A stretch of 64,000 nt of DNA from Epithemia pelagica. Taxonomy: Eukaryota > Bacillariophyta > Bacillariophyceae > Surirellales > Surirellaceae. Numbering within the stretch: the stretch's first letter is position 1; every line of letters starts with the position of its first letter. This document shows, in pieces, positions 39,682 through 49,175 of the stretch. The translations under genes and the position numbers were made by a program. The stretch is taken from assembly GCA_946965045.2 (NCBI GenBank), contig OX337230.1:620001-684000 (forward strand), read 5' to 3'. The notes under the pieces were generated by a model. The model saw only the letters and a program-made list of their open reading frames with translations, searched no databases and had not been told where the DNA came from.

Positions 39682-41841
39682 TTAGATCTTCTTGAGAATA
39701 CCATTAATGGCATCAAAAAGCGACATCAATCTCTTGCGATCCTCAAGTATATAGAGCGTTTTGGGGAAGGAGGTAACCATTTCCACCAGTTCTTCCTCCG
39801 AGATACCAGGAGTACAACGAAGTATGCGCAGTTTTTCTCTCAGTTCTGATCCCGAATCCCTTTGTAACCTAGCCGCCGTTCCCATGATTGCCTTTGCGTC
39901 TGCGATTGTTACACCCAGTTCTTCAACGAGAATATTGTACTTGTCGGGCGTTCCTCCTTGCTCGGACTTCTCCTCCACAATTCCATCCTCCCTGGACTTT
40001 TCTGCCAGTATTACCAACAAGACGGCAGCATCCAAAGCTGCATACTCCAGCTGTGCGCTCGAAAGTGGACGCTTTTCCCACCCATGCGCTTGGGATCCCT
40101 TCCAGAGTTTGCGGCCATCTGACGAATACTTCTGAACACAGGAAGCCAAGCTTGGTTGTTCATTTCCCCACAGTTGCTGAACATCCAGCACATGCTCTGC
40201 ACGAGGTAGGAGATTGCTGCCGAGAACAGAATCTATAGCCTTTAAGTCGTTCCTTACAGCAAAACCCACAACCGTCTTGGCGAGAAACAGCTTCTCGATG
40301 AAGGTCCGACAAACCCTCCGAAAAACTTCATCGTGATCTGCTGCCATCAAATCTACAACAAAGGTCTCAAGTTCATCGCCATTGCGGGGTCTAAAGGAAA
40401 GTTGGAACACTGCCCCGCGATTGTTGCTTCGAAACTCAGTATCCAAAGCAACGAGGTCAGCCGAGGCAAAAACATCCTCCTCAAGAGAGAGCAAGCCTTC
40501 CACGGATTCAACCAATACGGGTGGAGATTTGAGACATATCCTCCCCGAGGAAAGTTCACTGAGACTATCTTTCACCGATAAACCAGAGACGGCGCGACAG
40601 GCATCGCGCCATGGTTCTGAATCAAGGTGTGCCTCATCTGACGCTTTTCCTATCGGGGAAAAGTCGGTGGAGAAGGAGGAAACGTGTCTTGTTGGTGCCA
40701 TCTGCCAAGTTTCGAACTCGTTTTTCTGCAAACGCACAACACAATCTAAACAGAACGACGGTTGTTGGCCTGCCTTCGTAATGGCCATAATGCGGGGCTT
40801 GACGTGATGCCTTAGAGAAAGCGTCAGAAGACGAGGGTACTGCTTGAGCGCGAGACGGAGTTTGATATTATCACCGTCGAAGATATCATTCAAGAGATAA
40901 TCACGTGTGGGTTTCAAGTGACGTTCGACAGATTTCGTGAGGACTGTAGGTACCCGGCGAACTATGGAGCACGATGTCTCTTTGTCTCCCCCAAACAGCT
41001 CGGTCAGAAAGTCGACCCTGTCTTGAAAAGACTCTTCACCGTCAAGTCCTTCAATTGTTACGTCGGGAGAGTCGGCTGACAACGTTTTTGCAAAATTAGC
41101 AATTCTCGGCCACTCTTCAAATGATTCATCCGACATGCTGAAAACATCGAGTAAATCTGACGAAACTTCGAGCCCATTCCTGGCCATTATTTCCACTCTT
41201 TTCTGTAATCGGCTAAATTCCCCAGAAGTACTCCTCAAAATCTTTGGGAACAGAACAATTACCGACCGAAGCATTGCCTGATTTCCTTCCAAACAATGTT
41301 GAGATACATATTCGATGACGTCACGCAAGTCTTTAGTTCGTATGGGTAGACTTTCTAGGATAATCCTTCGAATGGCATCTTTATTCCCACGAAATAACTC
41401 GGTCAAGAAATTAATCATGTCTTCAAATTTGTCGCAAGCGAGAACTTGAGCAAAGGTGGGAAACATTTTTCTTATCTCTTTTGTGGACAAGCCCGACGCT
41501 TCTCGAAGGAACTTCAGGCGCTTCTCTACATTGTCGTTTGTCATTGACACCAATCCTGAACTGTCTAATGAGCCTTCTGTAACAGTTCTGTCCAGTCCGA
41601 TTGTTTGGGTAAGGAAACGAGCCATTTTCTTTCGCTTTTTCACATTTGATGGTGCGGATTTGCTGCCTGTATTCATATTTCTGAAGTACGTCACAGCCCA
41701 ACTATGACAGATCACTGATGTAGTCCGACTTTGACAGAGCCGTGCATAGCGCTCGCATCTTGTTGGAAAACTGCAAAGACAAGCCACATTGCTTAGACCC
41801 CATATCGATCTAAAGTTTCCATTGCGGACAACAGCTGCCAT
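39682..41841 (-). CDS. mTERF-repeat and DEDDy 3'-5' exonuclease fusion protein (copy 2)
   Basis: 719 residues if translation starts at the Met at 41841 (Met at 41844 also possible). The frame is open to an ATG at 41931 that would overlap the upstream gene's stop by 4 bp, which is unlikely in a nuclear genome. The chosen start gives a basic, Ser/Arg-rich presequence (MAAVVRNGNFRSIWGL). mTERF-like repeats follow (KDAIRRIILESLPI, MLRSVIVLFPKIL, SCSIVRRVPTVLTKS, KLRLALKQYPRLLTL). Then comes the exonuclease: VALDTEF, VGFAVRNDLKAI and LEYAALDAA, all catalytic acids present. Unlike copy 1 it keeps a C-terminal helical region with another mTERF-like unit (GISEEELVEMVTSFPKTL). The two copies share order and motifs but have diverged, so the duplication is old. 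Confidence 0.8.
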   Translation of the reverse strand: MAAVVRNGNFRSIWGLSNVACLCSFPTRCERYARLCQSRTTSVICHSWAVTYFRNMNTGSKSAPSNVKKRKKMARFLTQTIGLDRTVTEGSLDSSGLVSMTNDNVEKRLKFLREASGLSTKEIRKMFPTFAQVLACDKFEDMINFLTELFRGNKDAIRRIILESLPIRTKDLRDVIEYVSQHCLEGNQAMLRSVIVLFPKILRSTSGEFSRLQKRVEIMARNGLEVSSDLLDVFSMSDESFEEWPRIANFAKTLSADSPDVTIEGLDGEESFQDRVDFLTELFGGDKETSCSIVRRVPTVLTKSVERHLKPTRDYLLNDIFDGDNIKLRLALKQYPRLLTLSLRHHVKPRIMAITKAGQQPSFCLDCVVRLQKNEFETWQMAPTRHVSSFSTDFSPIGKASDEAHLDSEPWRDACRAVSGLSVKDSLSELSSGRICLKSPPVLVESVEGLLSLEEDVFASADLVALDTEFRSNNRGAVFQLSFRPRNGDELETFVVDLMAADHDEVFRRVCRTFIEKLFLAKTVVGFAVRNDLKAIDSVLGSNLLPRAEHVLDVQQLWGNEQPSLASCVQKYSSDGRKLWKGSQAHGWEKRPLSSAQLEYAALDAAVLLVILAEKSREDGIVEEKSEQGGTPDKYNILVEELGVTIADAKAIMGTAARLQRDSGSELREKLRILRCTPGISEEELVEMVTSFPKTLYILEDRKRLMSLFDAINGILKKI

Positions 41842-41927
41842 CATCTCCTGAGATCTGAACCAACTCAGGTCGATGTGTGCAAGCGTGCGACGGAGGTTTT
41901 GAGGTGAAACGTCTGTACCTTCGTGCG

Positions 41928-44277
41928 TCATACATCTCCGGATAGCAGAGGCGTGCGCGGCGAAGTGTCAACCGCAGAGGTGGAGGATGAAACATCATCA
42001 TCATCTTCTTCTTCGCTACGACTGGTGTTTCGGCGCTGCCAAGGAAAGGAAGCACGGCAAATCGCCGTGAATTCGTCGTCCTCGTCGGGTGCGGCATAGG
42101 TTCCGTCATTGGTGCCACGACTGCGCTTCCGACGATCAAAGAAACGATACAATACCAATCCAATCACAATCGCAATGGATCCAGCAAAATCGGACAAACA
42201 AGGCGTTCCTGCCAGCGGCATAAAGGGTAAAAGAAAGGCAGCCGTTCCCACTATGAAAAGACACCGAAAGTGTGAGAGAGTGCAATCATGACACAAGCGT
42301 CGAAGCAACTTTACCCAGACGGCTCCGACCAACTTACAAGGTACCATGAGAGTGACAGCTAGAAAGAAGAGAGTTGTAGAGCCGTACTTGAGACAAAAGA
42401 GCATAAAGTACGAGTATCCCAAACAGGCTACCAAATGTAAATTGACCAACCAAAACGACATGGTTCCACAAAGGGCGTCGGGGTGGCATCCACTCTTGAC
42501 GGAGGGGCTACCAACCATGTAGCATTGCAGTCCGAACCACAAATTCTGTAGCACATGTTCAGGTTGAACTGTGGGCGTCGACACGAGACCACCGAGAAAG
42601 GCCAATGGAATGGAAAAGAACAATTGAAAGACGGCAATCCATCCATTGAGGTATATTGGATAATCTCTTCGAACCGCTTCAGTTCGTTCCATGGCCCATT
42701 CTTTGTATAGCGTAGAAACAATCATCGGAATGCAAGAGGCAATCAAAACAGTAGACCAAACAGAAGCAAGAATCTCCTCTTCTCTGGTTGCTTCTTCAAA
42801 GGGTAACCATTGACATAGACTGCCATCCGGAGTCGAGTCTGAGGGTCTCCATTCCTTCATACTGGGCCACAAAAGCCTTTCCAAGGATGCAGCATTGTTA
42901 TGAGTCTCTTTCATCCAGCCAATACCATTGTTGTCATCATCGTCCGTAGGGTCCGAGATGTGCGAAAGACAATTCTCTTCGTCAAATTCCAGTTTGCAAA
43001 TTGTACAATCATTGTCCACATTAATGGCTTCGCAATAGTAGGCCGGTGATAATCGATTGGCCCAATGGGGTCCCATGAGTACTACAATGCCCAAGGCAAC
43101 AACTGTCGCACCCACGTATTGCGTCCAACGATACGTGGTTTCCGGTTGCTGCTGCCGCCGCCGCCGCTGTCGTCGATTCAAGGAAACGACCAAACTCAGA
43201 GGCACCGCGGCTTGAGGCAGTAGAATGAGTAACGGGCCTGGCAAATAGACAGCGGCGTAGATTTGCATCGTGGTGGCAAGGGAATCCAAGGCGCCCATGA
43301 TCGCCAAGTCACGAACTCGAAGACTCTCTTTTTGCTGTTGTTGTTGTTGCTCATGCGGTGGTGAATCCACAGAGTCATGTTCCTCTCCTTCCGAGGTAGA
43401 AGGCAAATCACTCAACAAGGGAGTCCTCAAATCGTCTCGGTCTCCCTCTTCGTCACAAGCCAAAGGAGTCACTGGAGCTGGGCTTTGGACACTTCTCGTC
43501 CAGTCTGGTGAGCTATCCCTTGCCAACAAGGATGCTCTTGTCTCATCCTCGTCTCTTACGGTGCCATTGTGAGTATCCAACGTCAGATTGTTATCTGCAA
43601 TGCTGTTCTCCTCGTTGTTCTCCTCGTGTTGCTGCGACCCTTTGTTGCAACAGGCTGCTGGGAGAATGTAAGCAAAACAAATGGGAATGTAGATAATGTT
43701 GCAAAACAAGTTCAAAAAGTTTGGGTAATTGAACCTATATCGACCATCCAGGACACCGCCACCAACAACAAGAAAGATTGTAAACATCACAACCGTGGTT
43801 AGGGGTCAGGTTTGTCCAATCTTCACCGGAAAACTGCATTGGACACCATTCAATAACGTACATGGGGATGGCTTGGAGTTTGAGTGTGACGGCATTTAAA
43901 GAGCCAAACACAATCAGTCCCAGAAAGCTCAATAGCACTCGAATATCGCAGACCGACACGGGCTGCGGCCGTGCCGAGGCTTGTGGTTGTCCCGCAGCAC
44001 TCCTGCCGCTGGCGAGTGATAAAGGAGGAGGGCTATCCGAAGTGTCTCCTCGTGCCATGGTCAATGCCGTGGCTGGTGGCTCGGTTTGTACCACCACTTC
44101 GTATTCGAGAGCCGGATGTACTGGAATGTCGGGTTCGTCATGTTCCACCACAACCACCGGCTGCGGCTCTTCCTCCTCCTCCTGGGTAAGACAATCGGTC
44201 AATAGACCATGAAAGGAATGTCGCTCGTCCGAATCTCGACCCTGCAGCAACTGAAAGCCTCGTCGTGGTTCAATCAT
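41928..44277 (-). CDS. CRT-like (chloroquine-resistance-transporter-like) membrane transporter, two exons
   Basis: The exons are 43862-44277 and 41928-43734 (intron 43735-43861, donor GTACGT, acceptor TAG), giving 740 residues. The splice joins the first helix (SFLGLIVFGSLNAVTLKLQAIPM) directly to FNYPNFLNLFCNIIYIP, the TM1-TM2 pattern of the CRT-like branch of the drug/metabolite transporter superfamily. About ten hydrophobic segments are visible. The first 110 residues and a loop after TM2 are acidic, Gln/Ser/Glu-rich and cytosolic in character. A lumenal loop between about 42820 and 43060 is Cys-containing (CTICKLEFDEENC), like the Cys-bearing loop of CRT proteins. Plant relatives move thiols such as glutathione across the plastid envelope, and the malaria protein exports peptides from the digestive vacuole. 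The substrate here is unknown. Confidence 0.8.
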
Positions 44278-44948
44278 TGCTTCAAGACAGAATGAACATA
44301 GGTGGGAACGTATAGAGTGTCTCTCTCTTTTGTTTGTTGTTGTATTGTGTTGGGCTATCAGGCCTCAGACGCAATCGCCGTCACTCGAAGAACAACTTTG
44401 AGCCTGATTGTTGTTCTGGTTCCATTCGTAAGCGACCGTGACGATGGTGGGGCTGGGCGCTTTCGGTGTGGGTTGTGGGTGTGGGGCGCGACCCCTCTTT
44501 GTTCGGAACAATGAAATTTCACTATAACCCAAACTGTACTGTCCGAAGCACTGCGGGTTTGAAGAAAAAGGGGCAGAATTTTGGTGGGGGGCGCAGAACT
44601 CGAGAACTCAATAATTATTGAGGAATGATGTGTCACAGAGGTTCAGAATGAGACAGAATGCCTTTAAATAAATCCATGTCCCATGTCACCAGAATTCTCC
44701 CAACGGAGGGGTTCTCATTCCTACGTAGACTACGAACTCGTACTCCGCTGTTCTACCTAGAAAATCGAAACTATTCCTCTAGTTGACAATGAGGAAATCA
44801 AAATTCATGTGGTCAAATGGCGGCTCCGCTCATGCCCTTGTCTTTAGGGAGGTATAAATGCCAGTCTTTTAGTAAGCGTTAACCGTGTTTTTTCCGGGAT
44901 ATTTCATGGAATAGCTGCTCATGGATAACGTCGTGTCCATAAATGTCG
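44278..44948. other. Intergenic spacer
   Basis: About 670 bp between the transporter start and the stop of the next gene, both on the minus strand. It should contain the transporter promoter. I see no repeat or coding frame in it. Confidence 0.5.
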
Positions 44949-46892
44949 TTACTCTTGTTTGGCTGTCTTTTTCTTACGACCACTCTTGGACGCGAGTGCC
45001 GTTGTCTCCTTCTTTTTGCCTGATTTAGTGTCAGAAGATGTTGTGCTTCCTTTGGTGCTTGCAGAACCTTTGGTACTTGTAGTCGTCGCACTGACTTGAT
45101 TCCAATGCGCCCGGACGCGGTCCACAATGAATTGGACCAGCAAGAGCACAATCAATACAGGTACAAACACACATGCCTTTTCAAAGATCATGGTTCCTTG
45201 TTCGTATCCGAATTGATCGCAGAACCAATCATAGGCTTGGACGACCCAGTCTGGCAACCGTCCTCGACCCGGCAAGGCCAAGGCGGGCAACACAATCCGT
45301 TGGGCCTTGGACATGGGTTCCATAAAAATGTACTTACGGGCCACATAAAAGTACTCGACATCATTACTTGGATTGGTTTGCATCACTGGCAACAAGGCAT
45401 GGAGTGCCGTCTTTTCCAATCGTCCATGTTCGTCTGTACTGTGATGAATTACGGCCATGCCTTTGCGTGGTTGAATCTGAATGGGAGTCGACGCCGTGGC
45501 ATCTTTTGGTTGTTTGGAAGAATCATAGTCGGCTCCCAATACGCTAGGATACAGAATATCTCCACCCTCGTCACCGGTCAGGTCCGACAGGAAAATGGTC
45601 ATGGATGCAACAGGGATTTGTTGTTGTTGCGTAGAATCACCAAAAATATCGTATTGAGCATGAATGTACGACGATCCATCGGTTGCCAATCGATCAATGA
45701 TAAAATCGGAAAAATGCGCCGACGGAAAGGATGTCACTTGTTCCAATCGTTCTTCGACTTGTTTCGCTGCCTGTGTCATCCAAAGACCCTGCCATAAGGT
45801 TACACGATCGACATTGACAAAGTTGGAGGGGGCGGGTGTATATTGCAAACGATCCGGCGAGCTGGCCGCTGACAAGTGCGTCCATCCCGCCGTTTCCGCT
45901 TGTTCGATCAAGGCACTGCATTCCGATGCTTTGAGCAAATCATGAATGAGATAAATCGTCGGATGCGCCGCCTCCACATCTTCAAAAAAGGGACGGTCGT
46001 CTCCGGCGTACAAACGGACACGCTCGGGCATGTATTGCGCCGTAAAGCCTGCTCGTCGCGCCAGTTCTGCCGCATTGGGCAGTTCCGGATCCAACAAGGC
46101 CGTGGCCAACAATTGGGCTGAATTGAGGGAAATCATGACTACCGGAATGTCCACTTGGTCCGCCCGTGGATCGGGTTCCTCGTGCAATTGCCAAAAATCC
46201 ATATCATCATCTTCAGCATTGTCACTTCCGAGATTGGCCAAATGATCCTTGTAGACCAATTTGGAACGTGAAGGTGGCAACCGATAAATGTCATCTGGTC
46301 GATGAGGATCGTCCACATTGACCACCAGCAAAGCAGCAGCCCCTGATTCCTGCGCCATGAGAGCCATTTCGACACCCGATACTCCGGGATGTGTTGTCAT
46401 GATGCATAAATTGCCAACAATTTCATCGGCATTGTCCAAGGGCTTGACCGGAACTTCAAACTCGGGTACACCACTGACCTCATCCTCTTGTTGTTCCTCA
46501 CTGTCTTCGTCTTTCAAGTTGCGTTGTGCTTGCTCCAGATTTTGTCGCGCCTTTTCTTCCATGTCACCAACCGTTTTGAGATATTCACGATAGACTCGTT
46601 TGTCCTCAATGCGCAATCCATCGAGTGGTACTCCCAACACGGGTGCGGTTTCGACTTCCAACAAGGCGGCATCACTCGTTTGTGGACCAAACAAGGCCAC
46701 ACTGGCATCCAAAGCCGTAATAATAGCTGAATTGCCCCATTCCAATACAGCTGCTTCTTGTACGGTGCGCCGAGGAAATAAACGAGCTTCGTATTCTTGT
46801 TGTTCTTCGTACAGAGTGGACGAGTCGGCCGCCGCCACAATGACATGGCTTTGCGACAAAAGGAAAAAATACAACCAACCGAGACAACTCAT
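44949..46892 (-). CDS. PA-domain / prolyl 4-hydroxylase-like membrane protein with altered iron site
   Basis: 647 residues from the Met at 46892, chosen because it opens a signal peptide (CLGWLYFFLLSQSHVIVAAA); Met codons at 46913 and 46976 are alternatives. A protease-associated-like segment follows (AALLVVNVDDP, IPVVMISLNSAQLL). The second half resembles the 2-oxoglutarate/Fe(II) prolyl 4-hydroxylase fold: LIEQAETAGW, DRLATDGSSYIHAQYDIFGD, LSDLTGDEGGDILYP and ALHALLPVM. In the HxD iron motif the His aligns with Gln (QYD for HYD), though the Asp and the distal His remain. A C-terminal helix (VFVPVLIVLLLVQFIV) and Lys-rich tail would anchor it in the ER or Golgi membrane with the body lumenal. 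Hydroxylase activity is doubtful; a substrate-binding or regulatory role is possible. Confidence 0.7.
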   Translation of the reverse strand: MSCLGWLYFFLLSQSHVIVAAADSSTLYEEQQEYEARLFPRRTVQEAAVLEWGNSAIITALDASVALFGPQTSDAALLEVETAPVLGVPLDGLRIEDKRVYREYLKTVGDMEEKARQNLEQAQRNLKDEDSEEQQEDEVSGVPEFEVPVKPLDNADEIVGNLCIMTTHPGVSGVEMALMAQESGAAALLVVNVDDPHRPDDIYRLPPSRSKLVYKDHLANLGSDNAEDDDMDFWQLHEEPDPRADQVDIPVVMISLNSAQLLATALLDPELPNAAELARRAGFTAQYMPERVRLYAGDDRPFFEDVEAAHPTIYLIHDLLKASECSALIEQAETAGWTHLSAASSPDRLQYTPAPSNFVNVDRVTLWQGLWMTQAAKQVEERLEQVTSFPSAHFSDFIIDRLATDGSSYIHAQYDIFGDSTQQQQIPVASMTIFLSDLTGDEGGDILYPSVLGADYDSSKQPKDATASTPIQIQPRKGMAVIHHSTDEHGRLEKTALHALLPVMQTNPSNDVEYFYVARKYIFMEPMSKAQRIVLPALALPGRGRLPDWVVQAYDWFCDQFGYEQGTMIFEKACVFVPVLIVLLLVQFIVDRVRAHWNQVSATTTSTKGSASTKGSTTSSDTKSGKKKETTALASKSGRKKKTAKQE

Positions 46893-47281
46893 TTTCACAC
46901 CGTCCCTTGTCATTTCTAGAATGATGCTTTGCTCGGGCACCGCAGCACTGCAACTTCGAACTTCTCTCACCCTCAAGACAACCAGTCAAGATCGCAATAA
47001 AATGAAGGGGATCTTTTTTTGATGTTGTGGGTCTGTCATGGTTCCACGTGGTGACAGAGGGCAGATTTCCTTTTTGGTTCTGCGACTCAACGGTTCACGA
47101 CCTCGGAAGGAGAAACCTTTCTCCATAAAATCCCAGTAGGAGTAGGAGAGCAAAATAACACCCAATCTCTTTATTATCAATCGAACGTTATATGTAAGAA
47201 GGCTGATATGAGTGTAAATGCCTACAACCCTGATACCGTTTTGCCAAGACTGTCAGTCATTTTCTTGACCCAGGGCCACCT
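46893..47281. other. Short intergenic spacer
   Basis: Upstream DNA of the PA/hydroxylase-like gene (its longer in-frame start options lie up to 46976) and 3' DNA of the RING-BED gene. A CAGTAGGAGTAGGAG stretch is near 47132; nothing else was seen. Confidence 0.45.
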
Positions 47282-48187
47282 TTACATGTAAGGAGCATTG
47301 TAGGAATCTTCGTCTCCGCGACCTCGACCCCTGCTGCCTCGTTGATCGTCACCGTCTTGTCGCTGCTGCACCACATGCATGGGCGGAGGACCCTCCATTT
47401 CTTCGAGTAGATCCTGCTTTCTCTTTTTCCGTGCAACTCGAGTATAACTCAAGGCTTTTGCCTTGAGTTCTTCTGACGCCGCCGGGCACTTGCCCAGAAT
47501 ATGACCCGTCAAAATGGAAGCATTCCAAATCTTGTCACGAGACCGAGCCGCTACCTGTTGACAATGAATGCAGATAAAACTCCACGTTTCCTTATCTTCA
47601 GTCCATTCCACAACAAACTGTTCTCGAATCCAGGGATTCGTGATCTGACGTCCTCGAGTACCCCCAGTGCTTTTTCGAGCGTCTCCATCTCCCTCTCCAT
47701 CTCCCTCTCCCTCGACATTCTCTGACTTTCTCGGAGCTCTCGATCTAGATCTAGGTGCACTCTTCTTATCATCGTCTTGATCCAAAATAGCGTGGGGTCG
47801 ATGCGGCATTTCCAGAGCCTTCTTCAATACAGGGCAAAGTGCTCGGTAATGACGTGTGGTCTCTTCAAAATTTCGATTGTGTACAATGCATTTGCTCAAA
47901 TCCGAAGCAGGTTCCAAAGGAGTATGACAAGTGGGACATCGTAAGGTGACGCCTTCGGGAACTGTGCCATCTTCTGAGATTCCGAGCTTTTTGCGAATGC
48001 ATTCGTTACAGAATGAGTGATTACAGGGCTGGAGGGAAACTGGAACTCGAAAGACTTGACCACAGAGACTGCAGCGCATGGATTCGTCCATGCTAAACAA
48101 CAACGTGGCAGCTTGATGAAAGTAGACCGAGTTGTTCGGCTTGAACTGCGCGAAACGCAGCCAGCCGGGGTCTTTTTCATTATCCAT
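47282..48187 (-). CDS. RING finger protein with BED-like zinc finger
   Basis: 301 residues from the ATG at 48187; an in-frame Met 7 codons upstream is possible. A C3HC4 RING lies at about residues 39-87 (CSLC-PCNHSFCNECI-CPTC), followed by NRNFEETTRHYRALCPVL. A basic and Glu/Gly/Asp-rich linker with a GEGDGEGDGD run leads to WSFICIHC with H-x4-C about 20 residues later (C205, C208, H228, C233), which fits a BED-type finger. The end is Arg/Gly-rich (RGSRGRGRG), typical of nucleic-acid contact. BED fingers bind DNA and are often borrowed from transposases. A chromatin-linked ubiquitin ligase is plausible but unproven. Confidence 0.75.
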   Translation of the reverse strand: MDNEKDPGWLRFAQFKPNNSVYFHQAATLLFSMDESMRCSLCGQVFRVPVSLQPCNHSFCNECIRKKLGISEDGTVPEGVTLRCPTCHTPLEPASDLSKCIVHNRNFEETTRHYRALCPVLKKALEMPHRPHAILDQDDDKKSAPRSRSRAPRKSENVEGEGDGEGDGDARKSTGGTRGRQITNPWIREQFVVEWTEDKETWSFICIHCQQVAARSRDKIWNASILTGHILGKCPAASEELKAKALSYTRVARKKRKQDLLEEMEGPPPMHVVQQRQDGDDQRGSRGRGRGDEDSYNAPYM

Positions 48188-49175
48188 GATTCTTGTTCCA
48201 ACTATCAAGGCTTGAGGTAAGCAAACTGTTCAAGATTGATGAAGACAAGATCACAAGCAAACAGTAAACCGTATGAAACCGTTCTATTGCACAAGTCACA
48301 TCCACCGCGAAGGGCAAAAGCAAAAAGCATATACTTGGATGAGATTCGTAGATGGAAAGGGTCACAATGACAAGAGTGATGTATCCAATGAATTGCAACA
48401 AGATCCGAAAGACGAAAGATTGATTGAAGATGAAGTGAACGCTAAACTTGGTTCGGACACCAAGGAGTCGGACCTTTTCGTGCTTTCAAAGTTTTTGCGG
48501 GTAGGGCAACACAAAAGTGGATCAACCAACCGTATGCAGCTTGTCGTCCAAAAGTTTGAAGTCCTCCGTCTGGTTCTGGTACGATTATGTCGTTAAATTC
48601 TACGTGGCGTTGAATGATCGAACGGTACGAATTTCTTGTAGAAACTTACGTAGAAGAATTCAATATTACGGTGTCACAAACTTCGCCAAACTTTGGAGTT
48701 GGATTTAACCGTTAATGCGATAGAAAGTCGACCAGTAGTCGCTGAACGGTTTTCACATAGCTACCAGAGTTGCCAAATGTAGCCGTCCTCTAACCATATA
48801 CTCCTCCTCCTAGAGGAGTAACCAATGACCTGATCTTCATGCAATGGACCAAGCCTAGCAATAGAGGTGTTTGAATCCCACCTCCCACCCCATGAAGGCG
48901 TCAAGAGAGGGAGGGTAACTTCAACTTCAGGAACCCTCATGACGACGAATGATAACAAATTCATTTTTCCTTAATCGTTACTGATCTGCTTGCATCATGT
49001 CCACAATAGCAATCACCAAACAAGCTCATTCATTTCATCCTGGTCGTTTTCGTTTTCCTGCACACTTTCTCTTGACACGTTTCTTCTACGTTTTACATCA
49101 AACACACGCAAAATGACGACGGATTGACCGATATACAAAGTAAATATATTGAAGAATCCGTTCATGTTGTATAGT
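48188..49175. other. Intergenic region with hairpin
   Basis: Nearly 1 kb. A hairpin with stem TACTCCTC / GAGGAGTA lies at 48799-48820 with a 6-base loop. A plus-strand frame of 107 codons at 48273-48596 has no recognisable features and is not called. I see no tRNA. Confidence 0.45.

Noticed and set aside
41310-41325. Second TGACGTCA site
   Set aside because: Lies inside the exonuclease coding sequence, so a regulatory role is unlikely.
41841-41931. ATGA overlap of two minus-strand genes, as in an operon
   Set aside because: The extra 30 residues look unlike a presequence and overlapping start/stop is not expected in a nuclear genome; the Met at 41841 gives a better start.
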